Source of the DNA: Candidatus Aquiluna sp. UB-MaderosW2red
GTDB taxonomy: Bacteria; Actinomycetota; Actinomycetes; Actinomycetales; Microbacteriaceae
Direction: 5' to 3'
Length of the DNA: 64,000 nt
Assembly (NCBI RefSeq): GCF_900100865.1
Contig: NZ_LT627734.1
Location: 186,001 to 250,000, forward strand
Shown here: one piece after another, positions 25,931 through 34,733 of the stretch
Numbering within the stretch: the first letter of the stretch is position 1
Layout: every line of letters starts with the position of its first letter
Position numbers and translations under genes: made by a program
Notes under the pieces: model-generated
Told to the model about the DNA's origin: nothing
Database searches by the model: none
What the model saw: only the letters and a program-made list of their open reading frames with translations

Positions 25931-26772
25931 GCTGACACCCGCCTTTTTGACTTAATAACTCCCAATCCCCTAGATATCAGGTAGATCGTGAACGATATCG
26001 TGGTGACATAAGGGCTGATTGGCAATCCAGCGCCCAGCGCTAAGAAGATACCCCCGAGCATTGAGATTGCTGCGAAACCAACGCTCAAAACTGGAACCCA
26101 GATCTGGCTCGAACTCAACCTCAACGCAGCCGCTGCTGGTGTGACCAAAATTGCCAGTACCAATAGAGCTCCAACAATCTGAACCGCAGCCGCGACCGCA
26201 AGGCCCAGCAACATAACAAATCCAATGCCCAGCAGTTTGACGTTAATCCCCCTCGCCGCGGCCACCTCAACATCCAAAGACGCAAAGGTCAGTGGGCGCC
26301 AAATCACAAGTAGCGTCACAACCACCGCGGTTGCAATTCCAGCCATCCAAAAAAGCTTTGGGTCATCGACTGCGACGATTTGGCCAGTTAGCAATCCAAA
26401 CTTATTTGCGGATCGGCCAGGGTAAAGCGATAAGGCCAAAATACCAATCCCGAGCCCAAATGGCATCAGCACCGCAACTATCGAGTTGCGGTCTTTAGCC
26501 TTATCGCCTAAAAAGGCGAGGATTGCCGCTGCCGCCAAAGAGCCAACTATTGAGCCGGTCACCACATCGAGCCCAATTAGCAAAAAGATTGCCGCCCCGG
26601 CAAAGGACAACTCGGATATTCCGTGAACCGCGAAGGAAAGCTCCCGGGTCATTACAAAAACCCCAACTAAACCGCCAATCAGAGCCAAAAGCGCTCCGGC
26701 AATTAGAGAGTTTGTGACTAGCGGCAATAACCGGTCGTAGTCATTGAAGTCAAAGAGGATTGGAAAATCCAT
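25927..26772 (-). CDS. znuB: Zinc ABC transporter permease (ZnuB-like)
   Basis: Product of 281 residues with eight or nine hydrophobic segments of the ABC-3 (ZnuB/TroC) family. Typical parts are GLVGVFVMTRELSFAVHGISELSFAGAA near the N-terminus and GLDVVTGSIVG. A cytoplasmic coupling region is AARGINVKLLGIGFVMLLGLAVA. It should form the membrane channel for Zn2+ (or Mn2+). It directly follows znuC with no gap and overlaps zur by 4 bp, so one transcript carries binding protein, ATPase, permease and repressor. Confidence 0.93.
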   Translation of the reverse strand: MDFPILFDFNDYDRLLPLVTNSLIAGALLALIGGLVGVFVMTRELSFAVHGISELSFAGAAIFLLIGLDVVTGSIVGSLAAAAILAFLGDKAKDRNSIVAVLMPFGLGIGILALSLYPGRSANKFGLLTGQIVAVDDPKLFWMAGIATAVVVTLLVIWRPLTFASLDVEVAAARGINVKLLGIGFVMLLGLAVAAAVQIVGALLVLAILVTPAAAALRLSSSQIWVPVLSVGFAAISMLGGIFLALGAGLPISPYVTTISFTIYLISRGLGVIKSKRRVSA

Positions 26773-27567
26773 TTAGGTCCACTCCTCATCCTCGTGGTGG
26801 TTATGGTCATGGGCTCCAAGCACCACGACTCGGCCCTGGTTTCTAACCACATCGATCTCGGTGCCATAGAGCTCTGATAGGACATCTGATTGCAAAACCT
26901 CATCCGGAGTTCCAATTGAATAGCGGCCTTGCGCTAGATACAAAACCCGATCTACATAATCGATAATCGGATTCACGTCGTGAGTGACAAATAAAACGGC
27001 AGCCCCGTGCTCCTTGCGCTTTTTATCAATTAGCGCACTAACAATCTCCTGGTGATTTAAATCCAGCGCACTCAGCGGCTCATCGGCCAGAATGAGTTTT
27101 GGCCCAGAGATGATTGCCTGGGCGACCCTGACTCGCTGCATTTCGCCCCCTGAAAGAAGGCCAACCGGACTTTCGGCCAAGTGGCTGGCCTCAACAGCTC
27201 TTAGGGCTTTGAGTGCGAGTTCTCTTTTTTGCTTTGAGGGCAGCGGTAACCCGAAGACGTGACCATCTAAACCAAATCGAACCGCATCCACCACCTTGAG
27301 AGGCAGACCGGAGTCCACCACCCTGTGCTGCGGGATGTAGCCGATCTGAGTATTGCCATGGCCTGAGGGCTTGCCCAAAAACTTTACGCTGCCACTGGTG
27401 AGTTGCTGCTGGCCCAGGATGGCCTTCAAGAGCATCGACTTACCGGAGCCGTTAGCACCGATCACCGCTATGAATTCACCCTGCTTTACATCCAAACTCA
27501 AGTGATTCCAAATCGATCTTTCGCCAAATTTCAAACCAGCATCTTTGATTTCTAGAATATTGGCCAT
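26773..27567 (-). CDS. znuC: Zinc ABC transporter ATP-binding protein (ZnuC-like)
   Basis: Product of 264 residues with all ABC motifs: Walker A GANGSGKSM, signature LLSGGEMQRVRVAQA, Walker B LILADEPLSALD and switch LFVTHDVNPII. It has a DHNHHEDEEWT tail, a histidine-containing C-terminus common in zinc-handling ATPases. It powers the ZnuB channel. The gene abuts znuA1 upstream and znuB downstream without intergenic bases. Confidence 0.95.
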   Translation of the reverse strand: MANILEIKDAGLKFGERSIWNHLSLDVKQGEFIAVIGANGSGKSMLLKAILGQQQLTSGSVKFLGKPSGHGNTQIGYIPQHRVVDSGLPLKVVDAVRFGLDGHVFGLPLPSKQKRELALKALRAVEASHLAESPVGLLSGGEMQRVRVAQAIISGPKLILADEPLSALDLNHQEIVSALIDKKRKEHGAAVLFVTHDVNPIIDYVDRVLYLAQGRYSIGTPDEVLQSDVLSELYGTEIDVVRNQGRVVVLGAHDHNHHEDEEWT

Positions 27568-28512
27568 TTAGTAGATTGCCTCTTGAAGTTGGTCGATGAC
27601 CTGAGCCATCCAGTCCAAATAATCCAAATCCACAGGCAGCAACTCACTAAAATCAACAACCGAGGCGCCCGATGCCTGTGCCACCTGGCTCAGCTCTTTA
27701 GAAATCTGGTCCGATACTTGGGAGTTGGTGACCAAAAGTATGGCCACTTTGCCCTCGAGGAGTTCCTTACTTTCGCTAAGCGCGGTTAATGGAACCTCGC
27801 GCTCTTCCTCAACGGCCCTTGCCAACGCCACAGGAGTCATGTTTATGAACCCAGCATTTTGCAGCATTCGGTTTGCCACGCCCTCGGGGGCGATTACACC
27901 AAGCCCTAGGGCCCTATCCCGCAGGGCTTCAACCCTGATCTCCAGGTTTGACAGCTCCCTGACAAAAAAGTCATAGTTCGTATTTATTTGGGCAAATGCC
28001 TCTGGTCGAAGTTCGGTTATCACGGCAGCCAAATCTTCAGCCGCTTTCTCCACTCTCCCAAGGTCGTACCAAATGTGTTCGTTGTCCGATTCATTCGAAT
28101 CAGCCGGATCAATCAGAGGCAGAACCGTCTTGGTTTCCGGGGCGGCAGAAATCAAAGTCAACATGAAATCGTCGTAACCGCCTCCGTTATAGACCACAAG
28201 CTCCGCATCGTTGATAGCCAGCTGATCTCTTGCAGAAGCCTCGTAGGAGTGGGGGTCTTTTGCTACCGAATCAATAATCGTGGTGACCTCAACCCATTCG
28301 CCCCCAACAAGCTCGATGATGTTGGCCCAAACGTTGGTCGAGGCGACAACCTTGATAACGCCGGTGTCGCCGTCCCTAGTCAAAGTCGGGCTCGGTGACG
28401 GGTTGGTGGTCGCCGAAGGGGAGTCTCTGCTAAAAATAACCGGGCCAAGGGTCAGTCCTGCAATTAGTGCAACAAAAATTCCAACGGCCGTTAATACTTG
28501 CCAACGCTTCAT
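27568..28512 (-). CDS. znuA: Zinc ABC transporter substrate-binding protein 1 (ZnuA-like, membrane-anchored)
   Basis: Product of 314 residues. The N-terminal segment (VLTAVGIFVALIAGLTLGPVIF) has no lipobox cysteine, so it is a signal-anchor or a cleavable signal, followed by a Ser/Pro/Thr linker (residues 32-45). The cluster A-I fold shows DPHSYEASARDQLAI with a metal-ligand His and EHIWYDLGRV with another. The usual third histidine region near ANRMLQNAGF lacks an obvious His, so ligand geometry may differ from paralogue 2. It is the first gene of the znuA1-znuC-znuB-zur operon. A Zur-like box and an AAGGAG site lie upstream. Confidence 0.85.
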   Translation of the reverse strand: MKRWQVLTAVGIFVALIAGLTLGPVIFSRDSPSATTNPSPSPTLTRDGDTGVIKVVASTNVWANIIELVGGEWVEVTTIIDSVAKDPHSYEASARDQLAINDAELVVYNGGGYDDFMLTLISAAPETKTVLPLIDPADSNESDNEHIWYDLGRVEKAAEDLAAVITELRPEAFAQINTNYDFFVRELSNLEIRVEALRDRALGLGVIAPEGVANRMLQNAGFINMTPVALARAVEEEREVPLTALSESKELLEGKVAILLVTNSQVSDQISKELSQVAQASGASVVDFSELLPVDLDYLDWMAQVIDQLQEAIY

Positions 28513-28533
28513 TGACTAGACATTACTCCTTAT

Positions 28534-28548
28534 TGAAAATGATTATCT
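28534..28548. promoter_or_regulatory. Zur-like box upstream of znuA1
   Basis: TGAAAAT-G-ATTATCT, an imperfect inverted repeat about 20 bp before the znuA1 start, just upstream of the ribosome site. It shares TGAAAATGATT exactly with the box before the second znuA. Both resemble actinobacterial Zur boxes. Confidence 0.72.
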
Positions 28549-28558
28549 AAAAGAAGCA

Positions 28559-28606
28559 GTCGGCCATCCGCTTTTGGCGGTGGCCGACCAAAAAACCCTC
28601 TTGGGT
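28559..28606 (-). terminator. Tandem hairpins between the two znuA genes
   Basis: Read on the minus strand, a small hairpin AACCC-AAGA-GGGTT followed by T6 (28590-28606) is a compact terminator right after the znuA2 stop. Next comes a longer stem, GTCGGCCA/TGGCCGAC extended by CCGC/GCGG with one bulge (28559-28588). Together they separate the znuA2 transcript from the znuA1 operon. Confidence 0.7.
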
Positions 28607-28608
28607 TA

Positions 28609-29544
28609 TTAGATCCCAGCGATTGAGTCCAAGATGCTTCCCATCCACTGCTGGTAGGTGGAACCTTCAGGCAGGAGTTCATCGAATTCCAACACTGGCA
28701 CGCCGGATTCTGCAGCCAGCTGTTTCAAGGCATCAAGAGTTGGCGATGTGGCTTGCTCGTTCACGGCCAAAAACTGAATATCCCCCGAAGCAATTAGCTC
28801 CCTGGAATCCGCAAGAACCCTTGCCGATGGCTCGAGACCGGCTTCTTCAGTCTCGGCGAAGCCCTCCGGGGTCAAATTCTTAAATCCGAGATCTTTGAAT
28901 AACAAAGCCGCAAGCGGGTGAGCTTCAAAATAGTGAACCTCGGAGCTAGTCAAAGCGTCTCTCTTGACCTCAAGAAGCTCAATTTCAGCTCCAAAGGCCT
29001 CTGCGTTTGCACTAAAAATCGCAGCATTTTCGGGTTGCAATTCGCCGAGCTTGATTGCGATCATCCCTGAGACGTATTCAACAAGATGCAGGTCATACCA
29101 GGTGTGGTCTGAGCCATCGTGATCGCCATGGGCTGCATGAGTTTCGCCTTCGGCATGAGTTTCACCCGAATCGGAACCCTCTTGGGCCTCGTGAATCTCA
29201 TAGGCATTGAATACCTCGGTGCCGGCACTACTGGCCAAGACCTCTGCAAACTCGTCATAGCCTCCGCCATTAATGACAAAGAGCTCTGCCTCTTTGATTG
29301 CTAGCTGATCTCTGGCACTGGCCTCATAAGAGTGCGGATCAATAGCCGGGTCTGATATTAATGCGGTCACATCGAAGAAGTCGCCGGCTATCTGACTTGT
29401 GATATCAGCCCAAATGTTAGTGGTGGCAACAATGCTCGGCTTAGCATCAACAACCTCCTCACTCTGGGGAGCACAACCGGAAAGAGCGAGTGCGGTGCTG
29501 GCGGCAATAAATGCGCCCAGGAACCTAAAAGTATTTTTATTCAT
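28609..29544 (-). CDS. znuA: Zinc-binding lipoprotein 2 (ZnuA-like, His-rich loop)
   Basis: Product of 311 residues. A lipoprotein signal ends in LALSGCAPQ (lipidated Cys about residue 24). The fold matches cluster A-I metal-binding proteins: DPHSYEASARDQLAI with a ligand His, then a His/Asp/Glu-rich loop ETHAEGETHAAHGDHDGSDH typical of zinc ZnuA proteins, then VHYFEAHPLAALLFKD with a third His, and a late Asp/Glu (LEFDELLPEG). It has its own promoter and Zur-like box and a terminator after it, so it is a separate unit from the znuA1-C-B-zur operon. It probably delivers zinc to the same ZnuBC. Confidence 0.92.
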   Translation of the reverse strand: MNKNTFRFLGAFIAASTALALSGCAPQSEEVVDAKPSIVATTNIWADITSQIAGDFFDVTALISDPAIDPHSYEASARDQLAIKEAELFVINGGGYDEFAEVLASSAGTEVFNAYEIHEAQEGSDSGETHAEGETHAAHGDHDGSDHTWYDLHLVEYVSGMIAIKLGELQPENAAIFSANAEAFGAEIELLEVKRDALTSSEVHYFEAHPLAALLFKDLGFKNLTPEGFAETEEAGLEPSARVLADSRELIASGDIQFLAVNEQATSPTLDALKQLAAESGVPVLEFDELLPEGSTYQQWMGSILDSIAGI

Positions 29545-29550
29545 AACGAA

Positions 29551-29579
29551 AAGTTAGCACTAATGAAAATGATTGTCAA
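29551..29579 (-). promoter_or_regulatory. znuA2 promoter with embedded Zur-like box
   Basis: On the minus strand, a perfect -35 TTGACA (29574-29579) and a -10 TAACTT (29551-29556) are 17 bp apart. The -10 ends 6 bp before the ATG at 29544, so the transcript should be leaderless. The box TGAAAAT-G-ATTGTCA (29564-29578) covers the -35 and most of the spacer, a good position for zinc-dependent repression. Confidence 0.75.
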
Positions 29580-29584
29580 TTGCA

Positions 29585-30931
29585 TTAGTCAAGCAATAGG
29601 GCTGGTTCCTCTATTACGCTCGCGATGTCTTGAACAAACCTCGATGCCACGTCTCCATCGACCACGCGGTGATCAAAGGTTGCTCCAATAGTGGTGATCT
29701 GTCGAACGACAATCTCATCGTCCACGACCCAGGGCTTCTTTCGAATAGAACCCAGGGCGATAATTCCGACTTCACCGGGATTCAGAATCGGGGTGCCGGT
29801 GTCAACACCAAAGACACCGATGTTAGTGATTGTGATTGTTCCCTCACGCATGTCTTCCGGGGTGGTCTTGCCCTCGCGTGCAGTTGTGGCGAGCTGTTCG
29901 ATTGCCTGGGCAAGCTGAATCATGCTCATGGCATCGGCGTCTTTAATGTTCGGAACAATCAGACCCCTGGGCGTCGCCGCAGCGATCCCCAGGTTCACAA
30001 AATAGTGCACGATGATTTCCTCATCGGTCCAAGTAGAGTTCACCATCTGGTTGCGCCTCACGGCCCAGATGATCGCCTTGGCCATAATCAAAAGTGGGGT
30101 CACCTTGATGCCCGCAAAGTCGACCGAGTTTTTCAGCCGGCGAACATATTCCATTGTCCTGGTGGCATCAACATCAACGAAGATGCTCACGTGCGGGGCG
30201 GTGAAAGCCGAACGCACCATGGCGGTGGCAATTGCCTTACGAACACCCTTGACCGGGATCCGCTCCTCGCGCTGGCTTGGCTGATTCGGGGTGGTTAGAT
30301 TCTTAAAGACACCTGCCTGGCTAGCAGATCCCACGATATCTTCACGAGTCACCTCACCGCGCAAACCGGTTCCGGTAACCAAGGAGATATCCACCCCGAG
30401 TTCTTTAGCAAGCTTTCTAATTGGAGGCTTAGCCATAACCGAATCGCTGGTCGCGATTTGACTCACCATCGCCACCGGGGTTGCCGTAGCAATCGGGGGT
30501 AATCCCCTAACCGCTCTAGAACGCCTCGAACTAACCTCGCCCGGGTCGCCATAGCCCACCAGGTTTGGGAGCTGATACTCCGCGCCGGTATTTGCAGTTG
30601 GAGTATCCAACACTTGGCTATTCACTACTGGGCTATTCACTACTGGGTTATTGCCTTCTGGCTCGTCGACACCAGGGATGACAGAACCTGCAGCCACTCG
30701 CACCGCAATAATTGGGTTCCCAACCTCAACGGTCTCGCCCTCCTGAACTAATAGCTCAGTGACTTCGCCCGCAAAAGGGCAGGGTAATTCGACAATCGAC
30801 TTGGCAGTCTCAATCTCGCAAATCGTTTGGTTCACGGTGACTATGTCACCGACCTGAACCTTCCAGGACACCAGTTCGGCCTCGGTTAGACCCTCACCGA
30901 CATCGGGAAGTGGGAATTTTGCAATGCTCAT
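29585..30931 (-). CDS. 2-oxoacid dehydrogenase E2 (dihydrolipoamide acyltransferase)
   Basis: Product of 448 residues. The lipoyl domain (2-78) has the lipoylated Lys44 in [12 protein letters not shown] low-complexity linker carries repeated PVVNS units. The peripheral-subunit-binding domain (about 165-200, [21 protein letters not shown]) is followed by the catalytic domain ending in [17 protein letters not shown] with the active-site His. It transfers acyl groups from E1 to CoA. It is encoded last in E1alpha-E1beta-E2, with no E3 gene here. The set could be the branched-chain 2-oxoacid or the pyruvate dehydrogenase type; the sequence alone does not separate these. Confidence 0.93.
   Translation of the reverse strand: MSIAKFPLPDVGEGLTEAELVSWKVQVGDIVTVNQTICEIETAKSIVELPCPFAGEVTELLVQEGETVEVGNPIIAVRVAAGSVIPGVDEPEGNNPVVNSPVVNSQVLDTPTANTGAEYQLPNLVGYGDPGEVSSRRSRAVRGLPPIATATPVAMVSQIATSDSVMAKPPIRKLAKELGVDISLVTGTGLRGEVTREDIVGSASQAGVFKNLTTPNQPSQREERIPVKGVRKAIATAMVRSAFTAPHVSIFVDVDATRTMEYVRRLKNSVDFAGIKVTPLLIMAKAIIWAVRRNQMVNSTWTDEEIIVHYFVNLGIAAATPRGLIVPNIKDADAMSMIQLAQAIEQLATTAREGKTTPEDMREGTITITNIGVFGVDTGTPILNPGEVGIIALGSIRKKPWVVDDEIVVRQITTIGATFDHRVVDGDVASRFVQDIASVIEEPALLLD
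30616..30645. repeat. Perfect tandem 15-bp duplication in the E2 linker
   Basis: The unit GGCTATTCACTACTG occurs twice in direct succession. On the coding (minus) strand it encodes repeated VVNSP-type units in the flexible linker between the lipoyl and subunit-binding domains. It keeps the frame, so copy number could vary without inactivating the protein. Confidence 0.85.
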
Positions 30932-30940
30932 TCGATCTCC

Positions 30941-31924
30941 CTAGTAAGCCAGAACCCTATCAACAGCTTCTAGAATCCGGTCTGCATCTGGCAGGTAGGC
31001 CTCTTCTAGTTTGGCTGGTGGGTAGGGGGTGTCGAAACTACCAACTCGAATTACTGGAGCCTCGAGGTGGTAGAAAGCATTCTCCTGGATGCGCGCTGCA
31101 ACCTCAGCAGAAACGCTGATGTTGGTCGGCGCCTCGGCGGCAATGATTGCTCTGCCGGTCTTTTGCACCGAGGCCAAAATGGTTGGGTAGTCAATCGGAC
31201 TCAGCGACCTCAGATCAATAACCTCGAGGCTAATACCCTCCTGGGCTGCCAACTCAGCGGCTTGAATCGCGGTTGGAACCATCGGGCCGTAACTCAAAAG
31301 CGTCACCTGGTTGCCCTCACGCAAAATTCGGGCGCTGTGCATAGACATTGGAGGCGTGTCTAAGTTGACGGGACCCTTTTGCCAATACCTGCGTTTGGGT
31401 TCAAAAACAATCACCGGGTCGTTAGATTCGATTGCCTGTTGAATCATCCAGTAGGCATCGTTTGAATTCGAAGGGGTGATTACCCTGAGGCCTGCGGTGT
31501 GAGCAAAATAAGCCTCCGGGCTCTCCGAGTGGTGTTCTACTGCGCCAATGCCCCCACCGTAAGGAATTCGAATGACCACCGGCATCTTTAGAAAGCCCTC
31601 CGATCTAGAGGTGAGCTTCGCCAGCTGGCTGGTGATCTGATTAAAGGCCGGGAACACAAAGCCATCAAACTGAATCTCAGTGACCGGCCGATAACCTCGC
31701 ATTGCAAGACCAATGGCGGTTCCAACGATGCCGGATTCGGCAATCGGAGAGTTGAATATTCTCGAAGAGCCAAAGTCTTTGAGCAGCCCCTCGGTAACCC
31801 TAAAAACCCCGCCCAACTGGGCGACGTCTTGGCCAAACATCAATACTTTTTCATCCTTCGCCATGGCGGCGTGAATGCCCGCATTTAAAGCCTTGGCAAT
31901 TGGCATGTCCTGATAGCTACTCAT
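30941..31924 (-). CDS. 2-oxoacid dehydrogenase E1 beta subunit
   Basis: Product of 327 residues from the ATG at 31924 (MSSYQDMPIAKALN). The longer frame to 32020 runs back into E1alpha in another frame and is spurious. Typical E1beta parts are VLMFGQDVAQLGGVFRVTEGL, IAESGIVGTAIGLAMRGYRPV, GGIGAVEHHSESPEAYFAHT and SFDTPYPPAKLEEAYLPD. It forms the alpha2beta2 thiamine-diphosphate decarboxylase with E1alpha. Its start overlaps the E1alpha stop by 8 bp (ATGAGTAG), which couples translation and supports equal subunit amounts. Confidence 0.94.
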   Translation of the reverse strand: MSSYQDMPIAKALNAGIHAAMAKDEKVLMFGQDVAQLGGVFRVTEGLLKDFGSSRIFNSPIAESGIVGTAIGLAMRGYRPVTEIQFDGFVFPAFNQITSQLAKLTSRSEGFLKMPVVIRIPYGGGIGAVEHHSESPEAYFAHTAGLRVITPSNSNDAYWMIQQAIESNDPVIVFEPKRRYWQKGPVNLDTPPMSMHSARILREGNQVTLLSYGPMVPTAIQAAELAAQEGISLEVIDLRSLSPIDYPTILASVQKTGRAIIAAEAPTNISVSAEVAARIQENAFYHLEAPVIRVGSFDTPYPPAKLEEAYLPDADRILEAVDRVLAY

Positions 31925-33035
31925 GGGCACCCATCTGCTTCTCGTAGGCCAAAAGCCAGGCTTTTTGGCGATCAATCTCGGGGTGTGGTTCTGTGTAAAC
32001 GTGGTCAAAGATATTCTCAAGACCGGGGGTTTTAAGAGCGAAGGTCTGAGACCTGATGTCTGCCGCTAGCTCGTCACCGGCCCTAACTACCTCTTCAAAA
32101 AAATCATCGCCAATCCCCTGGCGGCGAAGGAATATCTCAAAACGAGCAAGCGGGTCTTTAGCTCGCCAGCTCTCCACCTCTAGTTCATCGCGATACTTGG
32201 TGGGATCATCGCTTGTGGTGTGGGCACCAATTCGATAAGTCATTGCTTCAATCAAAAAGGGGCCCTTGCCGCCTCTGGCGTTATCCATGTGAATCTTGGT
32301 CGCGGCATAACAGGCCAACACATCGTTGCCGTCCACCTGCATCCCCTCAACTCCAAAACCCACGCCACGCTTATAAAGCGGCACTCTGGTTTGGTCGGCA
32401 ACATTTGAAGAAATGGCCCACTGGTTATTTTGAATGAAGAAAATTATTGGAGCATCGTTGATTGCTGCAAATAGCAAAGATTCCGAGACATCGCCCTCAG
32501 CGGTTGCGCCATCACCAAAATATGAAATGACCGCTAGGTCATTCTCGGGATCATCACTGCCCACCTTGCCGTCAAGCTTTATGCCCATGGCATACCCCAC
32601 GGCATGCAATACCTGCGAGCCCAGCACAATTGCGTATTGGTGGAAACGAGTCTCTTCAGGATCCCAACCACCATGATTCACTCCTCGCATGAGCTTCAGA
32701 ATCGACATCAACTCAACCCCGTGAGTTATTGCCACCCCGTGCTCGCGATAGCTTGGAAAAATGTGGTCGTTTTTAGCTAAGGCATATCCGGAACCAATTT
32801 GAGCCGCCTCTTGGCCAATCGCCGGCACCCAGAGCCCGAGCTGCCCCTGGCGCTGCAGAGCCGTTGCCTCGGTGTCGAACCTCCGCATCCTTGCCATATC
32901 GCGGTAAAGGCGAGTTAGCTCAAATTCGGAGAGGTTTGCGATAATTTCGCCATATTCGGCGTATTCCTGTGGCACGCCATAAGTGCCATCCGGTGCTAAA
33001 AGCTGGAGCATTGGTTGAGAGTTCTCATGAGTCAC
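31917..33035 (-). CDS. 2-oxoacid dehydrogenase E1 alpha subunit
   Basis: Product of 372 residues. The thiamine-diphosphate motif is GDGATAEGDVSESLLFAAI through IFFIQNNQWAIS. The phosphorylation-loop region YRIGAHTTSDDPTKYRD and GQEAAQIGSGYAL near the N-terminus match E1alpha of branched-chain or pyruvate complexes. It decarboxylates the 2-oxoacid and passes the acyl group to E2 lipoate. The start is the GTG at 33035, close behind an AGGTGG sequence; MLQLLAPDG at about 33011 is an alternative. It is the first gene of the operon. Confidence 0.94.
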   Translation of the reverse strand: MTHENSQPMLQLLAPDGTYGVPQEYAEYGEIIANLSEFELTRLYRDMARMRRFDTEATALQRQGQLGLWVPAIGQEAAQIGSGYALAKNDHIFPSYREHGVAITHGVELMSILKLMRGVNHGGWDPEETRFHQYAIVLGSQVLHAVGYAMGIKLDGKVGSDDPENDLAVISYFGDGATAEGDVSESLLFAAINDAPIIFFIQNNQWAISSNVADQTRVPLYKRGVGFGVEGMQVDGNDVLACYAATKIHMDNARGGKGPFLIEAMTYRIGAHTTSDDPTKYRDELEVESWRAKDPLARFEIFLRRQGIGDDFFEEVVRAGDELAADIRSQTFALKTPGLENIFDHVYTEPHPEIDRQKAWLLAYEKQMGAHE

Positions 33036-33072
33036 CCACCTAATTTAGCCCGATACTGAGAGAATTTTGACT

Positions 33073-33498
33073 ATGTTGCGTTTTCTGGTTAGCACGATTG
33101 TCAATGCCTTGGGTCTTTGGGCCGCCACACAACTGGTCCCGGCCATCACACTCACCCCCTATGGCGGGGATGGTTTGTGGAACACGATTGCATCTTTCTT
33201 AGCAATCGGCGCGATTTTTGGTTTAGTCAACGCAATCATCGCCCCGGTAATCAAGGTTCTGGCATTCCCTTTGTACATCATTACCTTTGGGCTAATCGCC
33301 TTTGTAATAAATGGGGCCTTGCTTTTATTCGTAGCTTGGCTGAGCACATTATTTGCCCAAGAAATCTTCACTATCGAAGGTTTCACATCTGAGGGTTTAG
33401 AGATTGCATCACTCGGCTGGGCCATCTTGGCAGCCATCGTGATGTCAATTGCGAGCTTTATCGCTCGGGCGCTACTCAAGTTGGTAAACATTCGCTAA
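33073..33498 (+). CDS. Phage-holin-4_2-family small membrane protein
   Basis: Product of 141 residues from the ATG at 33073; an in-frame TTG lies two codons upstream. Four membrane helices match PF04020: LVSTIVNALGLWAATQLVPAI, IASFLAIGAIFGLVNAII, VLAFPLYIITFGLIAFVINGALLLFVAWL and AILAAIVMSIASFI. Despite the family name, these proteins are chromosomal housekeeping membrane proteins of unknown function in most bacteria. No lysis genes are nearby. Its 3' end overlaps the convergent lipase-fold gene by 4 bp. Confidence 0.85.
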   Translation: MLRFLVSTIVNALGLWAATQLVPAITLTPYGGDGLWNTIASFLAIGAIFGLVNAIIAPVIKVLAFPLYIITFGLIAFVINGALLLFVAWLSTLFAQEIFTIEGFTSEGLEIASLGWAILAAIVMSIASFIARALLKLVNIR

Positions 33499-34733
33499 TC
33501 TCTCTTGACTCCATAGACGTACTCTGTTCCAGAACCCTTTGAATCGGGCCAAAGGGCGTTCTTCACGCGATTCAAGCCAATGTCTTGGCTCTGATCTAAT
33601 TCGGTTGCGGTTGCTATGTAGCCATCAAGTCGGTGGGCAGCAATTAAATCCTCGAATTCAGCGCTCGAGCTAGCAGTCACCCAGTTTTGAGTCAGCGGAT
33701 TCGCCCTTCCACTCAATAGCGGAACCGGATCGGCAGAGTGCTGAATGGCGATCACCGGCACATCGAGCTTTAGGTGCCCGATCGGCCCGGCGAAAGACAC
33801 CAGGCCTGAGACCTCGAACTCCTGGGGGCTGCTCGCGATATTTCCAGCGATTAGCGCGCCCTGAGAGTGACCGACCAGTAAAACCCTGTCCCCGCTGCCA
33901 GCTCCAGCCTTGGCAATGGCGTCTTTGACAGCCTGTTCGCTCGGAGCCTCAAAAACCCCGCCCATCGCGGTGAAGTTGGATCGAATGTTTAGTGGATTAG
34001 TGCCGCCCAACAAAAGAGATTGGGTACCTGGGACATAAACCACGAATTGCTTGCCACTAGAAAGCGGGTAACTCTCAATCCTGATTGCCGAGCTCGGGCT
34101 GGAATATGAGTTGTGCAATCTGGTCGCCAAATCGGCCAGATTGCGGGGCGGCAAAGCAACTGCAGTGCGAAGCAAGGTTGCACTACCAGTCGCATCCACC
34201 GGAATTCCAAGACTCTTGACGCCTAGCTGGCCGCCCGCCAAAAAAGACTGCACCGTCGGGCGCGCAGCCATTAACGGTGCTAACTGAATGGCCCCGCCGA
34301 GCAAACTACTGGAACCGATTGAGGGGCCGGCCAAAAGCCCAACCACGGCCATCGCCCCAACTAATGGCGCAACCTGGTCGGTGAACATGTTCGTTATTGG
34401 GCTTTGAATCGAGAGAACAGGTGTCAGTAGGCGCAGCGGGTCTATTAGATCCTGAAAGATGTGGCTGACCCTGGCCTCGGTAGAAAAGTAGTTCTCCGCA
34501 ACGATGTCGCAGTTACTGGCAAGCGATTCAAGCTCCGAACAAATCCTCGGGGCACTGATAGCCAGTTGGATGTTTGGCACCGGGTTTGGCAGAAAACCTA
34601 GGAGCATGTCTGGCGGAGAGAAAATCGCAGCGTTGAGCTCGCTGGCGCTATTTCTAAGGGCCATTGCAATTCGAAATAATTCCTCTCGGGTCGCCACGAC
34701 CCTCGGGTCCCCGCCATATATTTCTAAAGCCAT
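33495..34733 (-). CDS. Putative lipase-fold protein with WXG-like N-terminal helices
   Basis: Product of 412 residues. Residues 1-110 are helical (EELFRIAMALRNSASELNAA, then a second helix pair) and resemble actinobacterial WXG100/PPE-type leaders. Residues 125-165 are Gly/Ala/Leu-rich and could enter a membrane. The C-terminal half is an alpha/beta hydrolase with the elbow GHSQGA, a likely acid in HSADPVPLL and a candidate His in AAHRLDGY. Whether it is secreted is unknown. A small helical-hairpin ORF lies immediately upstream, its stop overlapping this start by 10 bp. The substrate is unknown. Confidence 0.75.
   Translation of the reverse strand: MALEIYGGDPRVVATREELFRIAMALRNSASELNAAIFSPPDMLLGFLPNPVPNIQLAISAPRICSELESLASNCDIVAENYFSTEARVSHIFQDLIDPLRLLTPVLSIQSPITNMFTDQVAPLVGAMAVVGLLAGPSIGSSSLLGGAIQLAPLMAARPTVQSFLAGGQLGVKSLGIPVDATGSATLLRTAVALPPRNLADLATRLHNSYSSPSSAIRIESYPLSSGKQFVVYVPGTQSLLLGGTNPLNIRSNFTAMGGVFEAPSEQAVKDAIAKAGAGSGDRVLLVGHSQGALIAGNIASSPQEFEVSGLVSFAGPIGHLKLDVPVIAIQHSADPVPLLSGRANPLTQNWVTASSSAEFEDLIAAHRLDGYIATATELDQSQDIGLNRVKNALWPDSKGSGTEYVYGVKRD

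Noticed and set aside
29630-30298. 222-residue frame on the plus strand opposite the E2 gene
   Set aside because: It lies wholly inside a well-identified gene on the other strand, shows no family motif, and is the kind of long shadow frame that codon bias creates.
33073-33498. Prophage holin
   Set aside because: The family name suggests phage, but no lysin, terminase, capsid or integrase gene is nearby and the neighbours are housekeeping genes.
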